From NCBI GenBank assembly GCA_958449275.1, contig CAUDHE010000089.1:1-9137 (forward strand): 9,137 nt of DNA, in the 5' to 3' direction. This DNA comes from an uncultured Alistipes sp. Its GTDB lineage: Bacteria > Bacteroidota > Bacteroidia > Bacteroidales > Rikenellaceae. Below, one piece after another: positions 1 through 7,241 of the stretch (positions within the stretch are counted from its first letter, which is position 1; each line of letters begins with the position of its first letter). A program made the translations under genes and the position numbers. Under the pieces are notes generated by a model, which searched no databases, had not been told where the DNA came from, and saw nothing but the letters and a program-made list of their open reading frames with translations.

Positions 1-369
1 GTCGAAACTGTCGGCCAGCGCGGCGATTCCGTCGGGCGCGGCATTGCAGAGAGCCGTATCGAGCGTCACACCGTCGATACGGTCGGTGAGCAGACAGTTT
101 ACCGATTGCGATCGTCCTGTCATGTCGAATGCCGTAAGTTCTTCGGGCAGGAACGATTTGCCGTATATGGCCTCCAGATGCGGATTGTCGCGCGTGTAGC
201 ATTTGAGGATCTTCTCGCGACCTTCGTGTGTGACGAAAAAAGTTACGGCGGCATTGCCCGTGACGTATCGGGGCCTGCCGTCGACTCGATGCGGTTGCAC
301 GTCGCTCAGCGTGCGCCATTGCGGATTGATGTTCGCGAGGGTGTTGACTATGGCGACTGTTGAGATCAT
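1..369 (-). CDS. Partial kinase-like protein, N-terminal 123 residues
   Basis: This is the N-terminal part of a leftward gene that leaves the window at base 1. The frame is open from an ATG at 367-369 to the edge (123 codons, no stop). Residues 36-60 read like the glycine-rich loop and following strand of a protein kinase N-lobe: VTGNAAVTFFV, then ILKCYTR, where Lys56 sits in the place of the VAIK lysine. LLTDRIDGVTL further on resembles a kinase hinge. From memory, Bacteroidota proteins with this kind of N-terminus often continue into WG-repeat or other C-terminal modules, but those would lie outside the window. The catalytic loop (HxD) and DFG motifs cannot be checked here, so an active kinase is not shown. 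The start follows an AT-rich leader without a Shine-Dalgarno site, as is usual in Bacteroidota. A weak -7-like TACCTTAA lies at 394-387 on the minus strand. The presence of a gene is fairly sure; the family call is tentative. Confidence 0.6.
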   Translation of the reverse strand, partial: MISTVAIVNTLANINPQWRTLSDVQPHRVDGRPRYVTGNAAVTFFVTHEGREKILKCYTRDNPHLEAIYGKSFLPEELTAFDMTGRSQSVNCLLTDRIDGVTLDTALCNAAPDGIAALADSFD

Positions 370-400
370 GGATTTCTGTATATTATTTAAGGTATGGGAA

Positions 401-436
401 ACGAACGGAGCGTCGCGCATGCGATGCTCCGTTCGT
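401..436 (-). terminator. Hairpin between slyD and the next gene
   Basis: A perfect 11-bp inverted repeat (ACGAACGGAGC at 401-411 and its complement at 426-436) encloses a 14-nt loop that itself contains the palindrome CGCATGCG. It lies 55 bp past the slyD stop and 31 bp before the next leftward start codon. In the leftward transcript the stem is followed only by TTT and then CCC, so it is not a classic poly-U terminator. It probably ends or attenuates slyD transcription. The rest of the 370-491 gap holds nothing else I can support. Confidence 0.5.
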
Positions 437-491
437 CGTCGGACGATCCGCCGTGCGGGTCGCCCGTGCTGTCGATTGCGGACCGATGCCG

Positions 492-1049
492 TTAGTGGCA
501 GCCGCAGTCGTGATGATCGTCGCCGCATCCGTCGCCGCATCCGCCGCCGCAATCGCCTTCGCAGTCGTGGCAGTGGCATCCGCCCTGCGATGCCAAATCC
601 TCGGGAGTGACGTCGCGCACCTCCACTACCTCCACGTCGAAATTGAGGGTCTTGCCCGCCATCGGATGATTGAAGTCCATCTTCACCGTGTCGGTGCCGA
701 CCTCCTTCACCACGCCCATCATGCGGTTGCCCTGCGCGTCGCTCATGGGAATCTGGTTGCCTTCGGTGAGCATATCCTCGGCCAATTTGCCGTCTATGAC
801 GAATATGGTCTTGGGCAGATCCACCACGGCTTCGGGAATGATCTCGCCGTAGCCGTCCTTGGGCTCAAGGGTGAACGACACTTTCTCGCCGGGCTCCTTG
901 CCCATGATGGCGCCTTCGAATTTGGGGAGAAGCATGCCCGTTCCGCAGACGAACTGCAGGGGGCTGCCCTCGCGCGATTGATCGGCTATCTTGCCATCCA
1001 CGGTGAGCGTGTAGTGCACCGATACCATTTTGCTGTTTTCTACTTTCAT
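492..1049 (-). CDS. slyD: SlyD-type FKBP peptidyl-prolyl isomerase with metal-binding tail
   Basis: A 185-residue cytoplasmic peptidyl-prolyl cis-trans isomerase and folding chaperone of the SlyD subgroup of FKBPs. The FKBP fold is split: residues 1 to about 70 (MVSVHYTLTVDGKIADQS, then GTGMLLPKFEGAIMG and the conserved DGYGE) and about 120-150 (NHPMAGKTLNFDVEVVEVR). An insert-in-flap chaperone domain lies between them. NHPMAGK matches the NHxLAG motif of E. coli SlyD. Residues 156-185 form a 30-residue tail with 8 Cys, 5 His and 6 Asp, suited to Ni/Zn/Cu binding. E. coli SlyD has a comparable tail and feeds nickel to hydrogenase maturation; whether this one does is unknown. The length suits the family. 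The start is well placed: the ATG is followed at once by the first beta-strand. A 131-bp gap separates it from gcvP upstream, so it may have its own promoter. Confidence 0.93.
   Translation of the reverse strand: MKVENSKMVSVHYTLTVDGKIADQSREGSPLQFVCGTGMLLPKFEGAIMGKEPGEKVSFTLEPKDGYGEIIPEAVVDLPKTIFVIDGKLAEDMLTEGNQIPMSDAQGNRMMGVVKEVGTDTVKMDFNHPMAGKTLNFDVEVVEVRDVTPEDLASQGGCHCHDCEGDCGGGCGDGCGDDHHDCGCH
519..554. repeat. 12-bp in-frame tandem repeat within the slyD tail
   Basis: Three tandem 12-bp units on the + strand: GTCGCCGCATCC at 519-530, an identical copy at 531-542, and a degenerate copy GCCGCCGCAATC at 543-554. Read leftward, each unit adds four residues to the Gly-Cys-Gly-Asp pattern of the SlyD metal-binding tail. 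Because the unit is a multiple of three, slippage would lengthen or shorten the tail without breaking the frame. Confidence 0.75.
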
Positions 1050-1083
1050 AAAATAATCGTTGAATGTGTGTTTTTTTTGTTTT

Positions 1084-1091
1084 CAAAGTTT
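1084..1091 (-). promoter_or_regulatory. Possible slyD -7 element
   Basis: The minus strand reads AAACTTTG here, 7 of 8 matches to the Bacteroidota -7 consensus TAnnTTTG, placed 34 bp before the slyD start. I see no good -33 TTTG at the expected distance. If it is not active, slyD depends on read-through from gcvP. Confidence 0.3.
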
Positions 1092-1115
1092 CTGCGTGGC
1101 CGTGTCATGTGCGGC

Positions 1116-1154
1116 ACCGTGCGGCTGACTGCCGTCGCTTTACGTTCGCACGGT
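1116..1154. repeat. 8-bp inverted repeat in the gcvP-slyD gap
   Basis: ACCGTGCG at 1116-1123 pairs perfectly with CGCACGGT at 1147-1154 across a 23-nt loop. It lies between gcvP and the possible slyD -7 element. It could add to termination after gcvP or be chance in GC-rich DNA. Confidence 0.3.
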
Positions 1155-1161
1155 TTCCGCC

Positions 1162-1177
1162 GCCGTCGGCCGACGGC
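1162..1177 (-). terminator. Palindromic hairpin just after gcvP
   Basis: The 16-bp perfect palindrome GCCGTCGGCCGACGGC begins 3 bp past the gcvP stop codon. Folded, it gives a stem of about 6 bp with a GGCC loop. No U-tract follows in the leftward transcript, so it is a weak or factor-assisted terminator, or an mRNA 3'-end stabiliser. Confidence 0.45.
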
Positions 1178-1180
1178 ACG

Positions 1181-4012
1181 TTACTCGGCGTTGCAGCAAA
1201 CCAGGTTGCGGTCGCCGTAGCCGTTGTCGATCTTGGTCACGTAGGGGAAGAACTTGGCCTCGCGCACCCAGTCGAGCGGGAACGCCGCTTCGGCTCGGGT
1301 GTAGGGATGCGACCACTCGCCCGCGATCTCGGCGGCCGTGTGCGGCGCATTGACTACCACATTGTCCTTCTCTCCCGATGCGGCCGCCGCCTCGCACTCG
1401 CGTTTGATGCGGATAAGCGCCTCGATGAAGCGGTCCATTTCGGCTTTCGGCTCCGACTCGGTGGGCTCCACCATCAACGTCTCGTGCACGGGGAACGAGA
1501 GGGTGGGGGCGTGGAATCCGTAGTCCATGAGTCGGTGGGCTATGTCGCCGCAGTCGATGTTGTAATCGTGTTTGAAATTGGTGAGGTCGAGTATCATCTC
1601 GTGACCCACGCGGCCCGTCTCGCCCGAGTAGTAGGTGCGGAATTCGTCCTTCAGAGCCGACGACATGTAGTTGGCGTTGACGATGGCCATTTCGGTGGCA
1701 CGGCGCAATCCCTCTCCGCCCAGCATCTTAATGTATCCGTAGGTGATGGGCAGCAGCATGGCCGAACCCCACGGCGACGCCGCTACGGCCGTGATGCCGT
1801 CCTCGCCTCCCGTGGCCGCTACCGAGTGGGTGGGCAGGAACGGCACGAGATGTTCGGCGGCGCAGATGGGGCCTACGCCGGGGCCGCCGCCGCCGTGAGG
1901 CATAGCGAACGTCTTGTGCAGATTGAGGTGGCAGATGTCGGCTCCGATGTATCCGGGGTTGGTCAGTCCCACCTGTGCGTTCATGTTGGCGCCGTCCATG
2001 TAGACCTGGCCGCCCGCGTCGTGTACGGCGTCGACGATCTCGCGGATACGGCTCTCGAACACGCCGTGCGTAGAGGGGTAGGTGACCATCAGACCGCACA
2101 GTTCGCTGCCGTGCTCCTCGGCTTTCTTCTTCAGATCTTCCACGTCGATGTTGCCGTTCGCGTCGCACGCCACGGTGACGATCTTCATGCCCGCCATGGC
2201 TGCCGACGCGGGATTGGTTCCGTGAGCCGACGCGGGGATGAGTATTACGTTGCGGTAACCCTGCCCGCGGCTCTGGTGGTAGGCGCGGATCACCATCAGG
2301 CCCGAGTATTCGCCCGCCGCGCCCGAGTTGGGCTGCAACGAGCATCCGGCAAAGCCCGTGATGACGGCCAGATCGTGCTCCAGCTCGGCGATCAGTTCGG
2401 CGTAGCCCTCGGTCTGGTCGGCGGGGGCGAAGGGGTGCATGTTCTGGAATCCGGCTAGCGACAGAGGCTGCATCAGCGCCGCGGCATTGAGTTTCATGGT
2501 GCATGACCCGAGCGATATCATCGAGTTGGCGAGCGATATGTCGCGCAGCTCCAGCTTCTTGATATATCGCATCATGTCGGTCTCCGAATGGTATTTGTTG
2601 AATATGGCTTCGGCGAGTATGGGCGAGCGGCGCGCCATTGCCGGTGCGAACGACGCTTCGGCGGCGATCTTCAGTGCTTTGGCCTTGCGACCCTTGGCCT
2701 CGGCGAATATGCCGACCACTTCGGCCGCCTCCTCGGGCGTGGTGACTTCGTCGAACGAGAGCCGTACCTTACCCTCCGAGGGATAGAAGAAGTTGATTCC
2801 GCGAGCCAATGCTATATCTTGTATTACGGCGGCTTCGGCCTCTGCCTCTATGGTGTCGAATATGTTGCGTGAAGCGAGTTTGTAACCCATCGCCTCCAGC
2901 GCTTCGGCTACGGCGGCGGCCGACGTGTGGGCCGTCATCGCGGCGCGGCGCAGACCCTCGGGGCCGTTGTATACGCAATAGAATCCCGCCATCGAGGCCA
3001 TGAGTGCCGATGCGGTGCAGATGTTGGATGTGGCGCGTTCGCGCTTGATATGCTGCTCGCGCATCTGGAGCGCCATGCGCAGTGCGCGGTTACCCATGCG
3101 ATCCACCGAAACGCCTATGATTCGCCCGGGCATGTTGCGTTTGAACGCTTCGCGGGTGGCCATGTAGCCTGCCGAAGGTCCTCCGAAGCCCATCGGGCAG
3201 CCCAGGCGCTGCGTGGTGCCGACAGCTATGTCGGCGCCCCACTCGGCGGGAGGTACGAGCAGTGCGAGCGAGAGTATGTCGGCCACGGCCGTCAGCAGCG
3301 CTCCCGCTTCGTGGGTGCGGGCCGCGAAAGCCGCGTAGTCGCGTATCTCGCCGTTCGCCGCGGGGTACTGCACTATCGCGCCGAACTCGTTGCCCGAAAA
3401 TTCATAAGTGTCGTAATCGTCGATGATGAGTTCTATGCCGAAGGGCTCGCTGCGCGTAAGGAGCACGTCGAGCGTCTGCGGGAATATGCTTTTGTCGACG
3501 AAGAGTCGGTTGCGGCCCTGCTTCACGGCCTCGCGCGAGCGCAGGGCGAACATCATGAGCATGGCTTCGGCCGCGGCGGTGGCTTCGTCCAGCAGCGAGC
3601 AGTTGGCTATCTGCATGCCCGTGAGCGAGATAACGGCGGTCTGGAAATTGAGCAGAGCCTCCAGACGGCCTTGCGATATCTCGGCCTGATAGGGTGTGTA
3701 CGAGGTATACCACGCGGGGTTTTCGAACACGTTGCGGCTCACCACGGCGGGCACGGCCGTCGGGTAGTAGCCCATGCCGATGAACGAACGCACGGTGCGG
3801 TTCTTGGCGGCCAGTGCGGCTATGTGTTCCGCGAAGCCGTATTCGCTCATGCCATCGGCGGGAAGCTCGAGCGGTTTTTTCAGTCGGATGGAGTCGGGAA
3901 TTACCTGCGAGATTAACTCGTCAACCGATTTTACGCCTGCGACCTTCAGCATCTCGGCCAGGTCGGCGGGATTGGTAACGCCTATGTGGCGGTCCATGAA
4001 TTTATCGAACAT
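1181..4012 (-). CDS. gcvP: Glycine dehydrogenase (decarboxylating), P-protein, one-chain type
   Basis: A 943-residue PLP enzyme, the P-protein of the glycine cleavage system. It decarboxylates glycine, releases CO2 and passes the aminomethyl group to the lipoyl arm of GcvH; GcvT and dihydrolipoamide dehydrogenase complete the cycle and charge tetrahydrofolate with a one-carbon unit. It is the long fused form, with both homologous halves in one chain, as in E. coli and mitochondria, not the split GcvPA/GcvPB form. The N-terminus has the typical RHIG start, and SLGSCTMKLN opens the second half. The PLP site is clear: NLHKTFAMPHGGGGPG with Lys700 as the Schiff-base lysine, preceded by HGTNPASAAMAGM and DGANMNAQVG. 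The C-terminus GYGDRNLVC is also conserved. The length equals the family norm, so it appears intact. It starts 40 bp after the upstream nucleoside kinase gene, with no clear promoter and no room for a glycine riboswitch, so the two are probably cotranscribed. gcvT, gcvH and lpd are not in this window. Confidence 0.97.
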   Translation of the reverse strand: MFDKFMDRHIGVTNPADLAEMLKVAGVKSVDELISQVIPDSIRLKKPLELPADGMSEYGFAEHIAALAAKNRTVRSFIGMGYYPTAVPAVVSRNVFENPAWYTSYTPYQAEISQGRLEALLNFQTAVISLTGMQIANCSLLDEATAAAEAMLMMFALRSREAVKQGRNRLFVDKSIFPQTLDVLLTRSEPFGIELIIDDYDTYEFSGNEFGAIVQYPAANGEIRDYAAFAARTHEAGALLTAVADILSLALLVPPAEWGADIAVGTTQRLGCPMGFGGPSAGYMATREAFKRNMPGRIIGVSVDRMGNRALRMALQMREQHIKRERATSNICTASALMASMAGFYCVYNGPEGLRRAAMTAHTSAAAVAEALEAMGYKLASRNIFDTIEAEAEAAVIQDIALARGINFFYPSEGKVRLSFDEVTTPEEAAEVVGIFAEAKGRKAKALKIAAEASFAPAMARRSPILAEAIFNKYHSETDMMRYIKKLELRDISLANSMISLGSCTMKLNAAALMQPLSLAGFQNMHPFAPADQTEGYAELIAELEHDLAVITGFAGCSLQPNSGAAGEYSGLMVIRAYHQSRGQGYRNVILIPASAHGTNPASAAMAGMKIVTVACDANGNIDVEDLKKKAEEHGSELCGLMVTYPSTHGVFESRIREIVDAVHDAGGQVYMDGANMNAQVGLTNPGYIGADICHLNLHKTFAMPHGGGGPGVGPICAAEHLVPFLPTHSVAATGGEDGITAVAASPWGSAMLLPITYGYIKMLGGEGLRRATEMAIVNANYMSSALKDEFRTYYSGETGRVGHEMILDLTNFKHDYNIDCGDIAHRLMDYGFHAPTLSFPVHETLMVEPTESEPKAEMDRFIEALIRIKRECEAAAASGEKDNVVVNAPHTAAEIAGEWSHPYTRAEAAFPLDWVREAKFFPYVTKIDNGYGDRNLVCCNAE

Positions 4013-4052
4013 GGTTTCTTATTGCTTTATATTGGGTTTTGTTGAATTCGAT

Positions 4053-5723
4053 TCAGTATTTGAAACTGCTGCCGCCTATGAATTCGCGCAGTATCGAGGT
4101 CGGCGGTATCTCGTCGGGCGCGATGGGGATGAAGTTGTCGAGGAACTTCAGCAGACGTTTCGCCTCGCCGTACTCGGGCAGCGTATCGGGCACCTCGCGC
4201 AGAATGGGCTCCACTTTCTGCCGCAGCACCGATATCTCGTAGAACAGCGATGAATTGAACATAACGTCGGCATTCTCCTGATAGGGGAATATGTGTCTCT
4301 CCTCGCCCCTGCGCACGCTGGGCCAGCGTTGCAGAGTGGCCGCGGCGTCGTGACCGCGCGTGTAGTAATCGCGCGTGAGGCGGCGCAGCAGACGGTTGTC
4401 TGTGGTGGCTATGCGGTTCGTGTTATCCATCGCCACCGACGTGAGGCACGAGACGTATATGCAGAACTTCTGTTCGCGCGGTATGCCCGGCGTCAGCTTG
4501 GGGTTGAGCCCGTGGATGCCCTCCATGATGAGGATCGACCTTTCGTCGAGCTTCAGCGGCGTGTCGTGCCATTTGCGGGTGCCCGTGATGAAGTCGTAGC
4601 GCGGCACGTCGACGCTCTCGCCCGCGAACAGACGCTTCAGATCGCTCGCCAGCAGTTCGAGATCGATGGCCTCCAGCGCCTCGAAATCATAGTCGCCGTT
4701 TTCGTCGCGCGGCGTCTTGTCGCGGTCGACGAAGTAGTCGTCGAGCGATATGAGCACGGGATTCAGACCCAGAATACGTAGCTGTATGCCCAGCCGTTTC
4801 GCCGTGGTGGTCTTGCCGCTCGACGAAGGACCCGAAATGAGCACCATGCGCGTGCCGTGCGATATGTTGGCTTCGTCGATGCGGTCGGCCATGTCGGCTA
4901 TCTTCTTCTCGTGGAAAGCTTCGGCCACCTTTATCAGTTCGCCGCCGTCGCCCGCCAGTACCTTCGAATTGAGGCGCCCTACGGTGGGCACTCCCATGAT
5001 GTCGACCCACATGTGATATTCGTGGAATATGTCGAACATCTTGTCGAACTGCACGTCGGGATCGAGGTGCATGGGATCGCGGCGCGTGGGCAGCGCTATG
5101 TAGAATCCGTTGTAGTAACGGCGTATGTCGAACAGGTGGATGTAGCCCGTGTCGGGCGCGAGGGCGCCGTAGAAGAAGCCTACGGTGTCGTCCAGCACGT
5201 AGAGATCGCCGTAAAGCCGCGGACGCGAGTTGAGCAACGCGATCTTGTCGTCGAAGCCGAAACGCTCGTATACGGCGTTGATCTCCGTGGTGAGCATCTT
5301 GCGCCTCAGGATGGGGTGGCGGTCGTCTATTATTCGCTGCATGCGTTCGCGCAGGGCGTCGATCTCGCGCTGCGAAAGCTCCTCGCCGTCGGTAAATTCG
5401 CAGTAGAAGCCGCTGCCGAGCGAGTTGCGGATGTAAAATTTGCGTTCGGGAGCCATGTCGCGAACGGCCTTTTGCAGGACGAACGATATGGTGCGCTGAT
5501 AGACGCGGTAACCTTCGAAATGCGTGATGTCGATGAATCTTACCGTTACGGGTTTTAGTATCTTGTAATTCAGCTCCTTGAAACGGTTGTTCACATATGC
5601 GGCCAAAGCGGGCCGGGGACTCTCCGCGCCCGCGATCCGCAGCAATTCGAGCAGCGACGTGCCCATCTCGACCTCGATCTCCGAAGAGTTATTGAGGCAT
5701 ATTACTTTAACCTTGTCAAGCAT
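4053..5723 (-). CDS. TGS-domain nucleoside (uridine-type) kinase
   Basis: A 556-residue cytoplasmic protein joining a threonyl-tRNA-synthetase-like N-terminal part to a phosphoribulokinase/uridine-kinase P-loop domain. Residues 4-65 are a TGS domain. Residues about 72-235 align by eye with the ThrRS second additional (editing) domain: GSGFYCEF and the helix LSQREIDALRERM have close ThrRS counterparts. However, the HxxxH metal site is replaced by YQRTI (75-79), and the later CxxxH region reads FYGALAPDTGYI (184-195), so editing activity is not expected. The kinase domain has a Walker A GPSSSGKT (298-305, Lys304), SLDDYF with Asp328/Asp329, PRYDF (374-378), the ILIMEGIH strand (397-404) and an Arg-rich lid RRLTRDYYTRG. 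By family it should phosphorylate a nucleoside such as uridine with ATP or GTP; the substrate is not proven. The frame stays open far upstream opposite the nucleotidase gene, but the ATG at 5721-5723 begins the TGS domain and is the natural start. Confidence 0.88.
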   Translation of the reverse strand: MLDKVKVICLNNSSEIEVEMGTSLLELLRIAGAESPRPALAAYVNNRFKELNYKILKPVTVRFIDITHFEGYRVYQRTISFVLQKAVRDMAPERKFYIRNSLGSGFYCEFTDGEELSQREIDALRERMQRIIDDRHPILRRKMLTTEINAVYERFGFDDKIALLNSRPRLYGDLYVLDDTVGFFYGALAPDTGYIHLFDIRRYYNGFYIALPTRRDPMHLDPDVQFDKMFDIFHEYHMWVDIMGVPTVGRLNSKVLAGDGGELIKVAEAFHEKKIADMADRIDEANISHGTRMVLISGPSSSGKTTTAKRLGIQLRILGLNPVLISLDDYFVDRDKTPRDENGDYDFEALEAIDLELLASDLKRLFAGESVDVPRYDFITGTRKWHDTPLKLDERSILIMEGIHGLNPKLTPGIPREQKFCIYVSCLTSVAMDNTNRIATTDNRLLRRLTRDYYTRGHDAAATLQRWPSVRRGEERHIFPYQENADVMFNSSLFYEISVLRQKVEPILREVPDTLPEYGEAKRLLKFLDNFIPIAPDEIPPTSILREFIGGSSFKY

Positions 5724-5743
5724 AAATGACGATTTAAGGTGTG

Positions 5744-5751
5744 TAAAGGTA
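5744..5751 (-). promoter_or_regulatory. Possible -7 element of the nucleoside kinase gene
   Basis: The minus strand reads TACCTTTA, 7 of 8 matches to TAnnTTTG, and ends 20 bp before the kinase start codon. No convincing -33 element is seen. It lies back to back with the nucleotidase -7 element in the 69-bp divergent gap (5724-5792). Confidence 0.4.
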
Positions 5752-5764
5752 ATCATTTTATTCT

Positions 5765-5772
5765 TAACTTTG
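5765..5772 (+). promoter_or_regulatory. Likely -7 element of the nucleotidase gene
   Basis: TAACTTTG is a full match to the Bacteroidota -7 consensus TAnnTTTG, 20 bp before the ATG at 5793. A -33-like TGTG (3 of 4) lies at 5740-5743, 21 bp upstream. This would give a short, A-rich leader. Confidence 0.55.
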
Positions 5773-5792
5773 GCGGCTGAAAAAATTAAATC

Positions 5793-7229
5793 ATGAAAAA
5801 AACGGTCCTTTATACGCTTTTGTTCGCCGTGGCTGTTACGGCGGGTTATTTCGTGCGGTCGCGCTTCTGCGTCCGCCGTTCGCTGGTGATTCTGTCCACC
5901 ACCGACGTGCATGCCAAGATAGACAATCTGCCGCGTCTGGCCACGGCGATAGCCATGTGCCGCGATACGGTGCCGACGCTGCTGGCCGATGCGGGCGACC
6001 GATGGACGGGCAACGCCTTCGTCGACATGGCCGAGGAGCCTTGCCGCCCCGTGATCGACATGATGAACGATCTGGGCTACGACATAGCCACGTTGGGCAA
6101 CCATGAATTCGACCGCGGGCAGGCTTTCCTGGGGCGCATGAATTCCGAAGTGTGCCGTTTCGACATAGTGTGCGCCAACTGCCTGAGCGACACGGTGACG
6201 TTCCCTCAGCCCGAACCTTACCGAATCATACGCCGCGGCGGAATCGAAATAGGCGTGGTGGGGGTGGTCACCAACTACGATCACAACGATCATCCCGCAG
6301 GCAACGACGCCAATTTCACGGGATTGACCTTTCCCGATCCGCAGCTTACGGCTGCGAAGTATGCGGCCGAGCTGAAGGGGCGTTGCGACGTGCTTGTGCT
6401 GTTGTCGCACATGGGCGACGACATGGATGCCGAGTTGGCGCGCAAGTGCGGCGATTACGACCTTATATTGTGCGGACACACTCACAATGTTGTCGACACG
6501 CTGATAAACGGCATCCTGCTCGGGCAATCGGGTTACGGGGCCAAGCATGTGGGTATCACGCGTATAGAGATGCGCGGCCGACGTGTGGTCGGACTGGATT
6601 ACGAGGCGGTACCGCTGGAGAATTACGATCCCGATCCCGATTTCGCGCGGCGTGTGGCTGCCGTTTACGACAACGAATCGTTGAACCGTCCGTTGGGCGA
6701 GTCGAAGCGTATTCTGACCCGCACGGGACTCGCGGCGTGGGAGACCGATGCCATGCGTCGGCACGTTAATGCCGACGTGGCGTTCTACCATTACGGCGGC
6801 ATACGCTTCGACTCTCTGCCCGACCGCGCCATAAGTACGGGTATGATATTCAGTCTGGAACCCTTCTCGTCGAAACTCTGCACGATGGATATGACACCCG
6901 AGCGGATGCGCCGCATGATAATCGCCAAGTACAACGACACCGACAACCCCAAGGAGTCGCACCGCGTCGACCTCTTCTCCAACGTGCCTTACAGGATCGT
7001 GACGGGCGCTGACGGCGAGGCTCGCGACGTGGTTTTCGAGGGATTGGCCGAGGGGCGGACCTATCGTGTGGTGATGGGCGATTACATGTACAATAATTAT
7101 AAAGCTGTCGAGGCCGAGAATGCCGTGTGCGAGGAGATTCTGCTCACCGACGTGCTGATGGACGACCTGCGCGAAAATTCTCCCATCGATTACTCCAACG
7201 AGCGAGTGCAGACGGTGGTGAAGGAGTAG
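5793..7229 (+). CDS. Exported metallophosphatase / 5'-nucleotidase family protein
   Basis: A 478-residue member of the calcineurin-like 5'-nucleotidase family (UshA-like architecture). Residues 4-21 are a hydrophobic export signal or membrane anchor after a Lys-Lys start; there is no lipobox Cys, so it is probably periplasmic or anchored at the inner membrane. The dimetal site is complete: Asp38-x-His40 (TTDVH), Asp69 in GDRWTGN, Asn103-His104 in GNHEFD, His206 in SHMGDD, and His229/His231 in GHTHN. The C-terminal substrate domain begins at about residue 300 and keeps GGIR (335-338). The family's usual GGDGY loop is not recognisable; the matching stretch seems to be GDYMYNNYKAVE. Family members remove phosphate from nucleotides, sometimes also from UDP-sugars or cyclic nucleotides; the substrate here is not certain. 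It is divergent from a nucleoside kinase gene, which fits nucleotide scavenging. The start is supported by the signal sequence and the promoter spacing. Confidence 0.88.
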   Translation: MKKTVLYTLLFAVAVTAGYFVRSRFCVRRSLVILSTTDVHAKIDNLPRLATAIAMCRDTVPTLLADAGDRWTGNAFVDMAEEPCRPVIDMMNDLGYDIATLGNHEFDRGQAFLGRMNSEVCRFDIVCANCLSDTVTFPQPEPYRIIRRGGIEIGVVGVVTNYDHNDHPAGNDANFTGLTFPDPQLTAAKYAAELKGRCDVLVLLSHMGDDMDAELARKCGDYDLILCGHTHNVVDTLINGILLGQSGYGAKHVGITRIEMRGRRVVGLDYEAVPLENYDPDPDFARRVAAVYDNESLNRPLGESKRILTRTGLAAWETDAMRRHVNADVAFYHYGGIRFDSLPDRAISTGMIFSLEPFSSKLCTMDMTPERMRRMIIAKYNDTDNPKESHRVDLFSNVPYRIVTGADGEARDVVFEGLAEGRTYRVVMGDYMYNNYKAVEAENAVCEEILLTDVLMDDLRENSPIDYSNERVQTVVKE

Positions 7230-7241
7230 CGTTTTCGTATT

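Noticed and set aside
519..554. CRISPR-like array or non-coding tandem repeat
   Set aside because: The units are 12 bp without spacers and are in frame with the slyD coding sequence.
360..1220. 286-codon + strand open frame opposite slyD
   Set aside because: Shadow of slyD; the opposite strand carries a full FKBP domain with expected motifs and stop.
1064..2458. 464-codon open frame on the + strand across gcvP
   Set aside because: It lies antisense to gcvP, whose conserved motifs are certain. The translation is rich in Val, His and Arg with no recognisable domain; such shadow frames are common opposite GC-rich genes.
2927..3916. 329-codon + strand open frame opposite the front half of gcvP
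   Set aside because: Same-locus shadow of gcvP with biased composition, no motif and no promoter or leader.
4013..4052. Glycine riboswitch upstream of gcvP
   Set aside because: The gap is only 40 bp, far too short for the aptamer, and shows no fitting structure.
4857..5558. 233-codon + strand open frame opposite the kinase gene
   Set aside because: Antisense to the TGS/kinase coding region, with Val/His/Arg-biased translation and no motif.
5793..5880. Lipoprotein signal in the nucleotidase
   Set aside because: The only nearby Cys (residue 26) follows Ser-Arg-Phe, not a lipobox, and lies after charged residues.
5724..6962. Upstream extension of the kinase frame, opposite the nucleotidase gene
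   Set aside because: The extension is antisense to a well-supported metallophosphatase gene and its low-complexity translation has no motif. The TGS domain begins right at the ATG at 5723.
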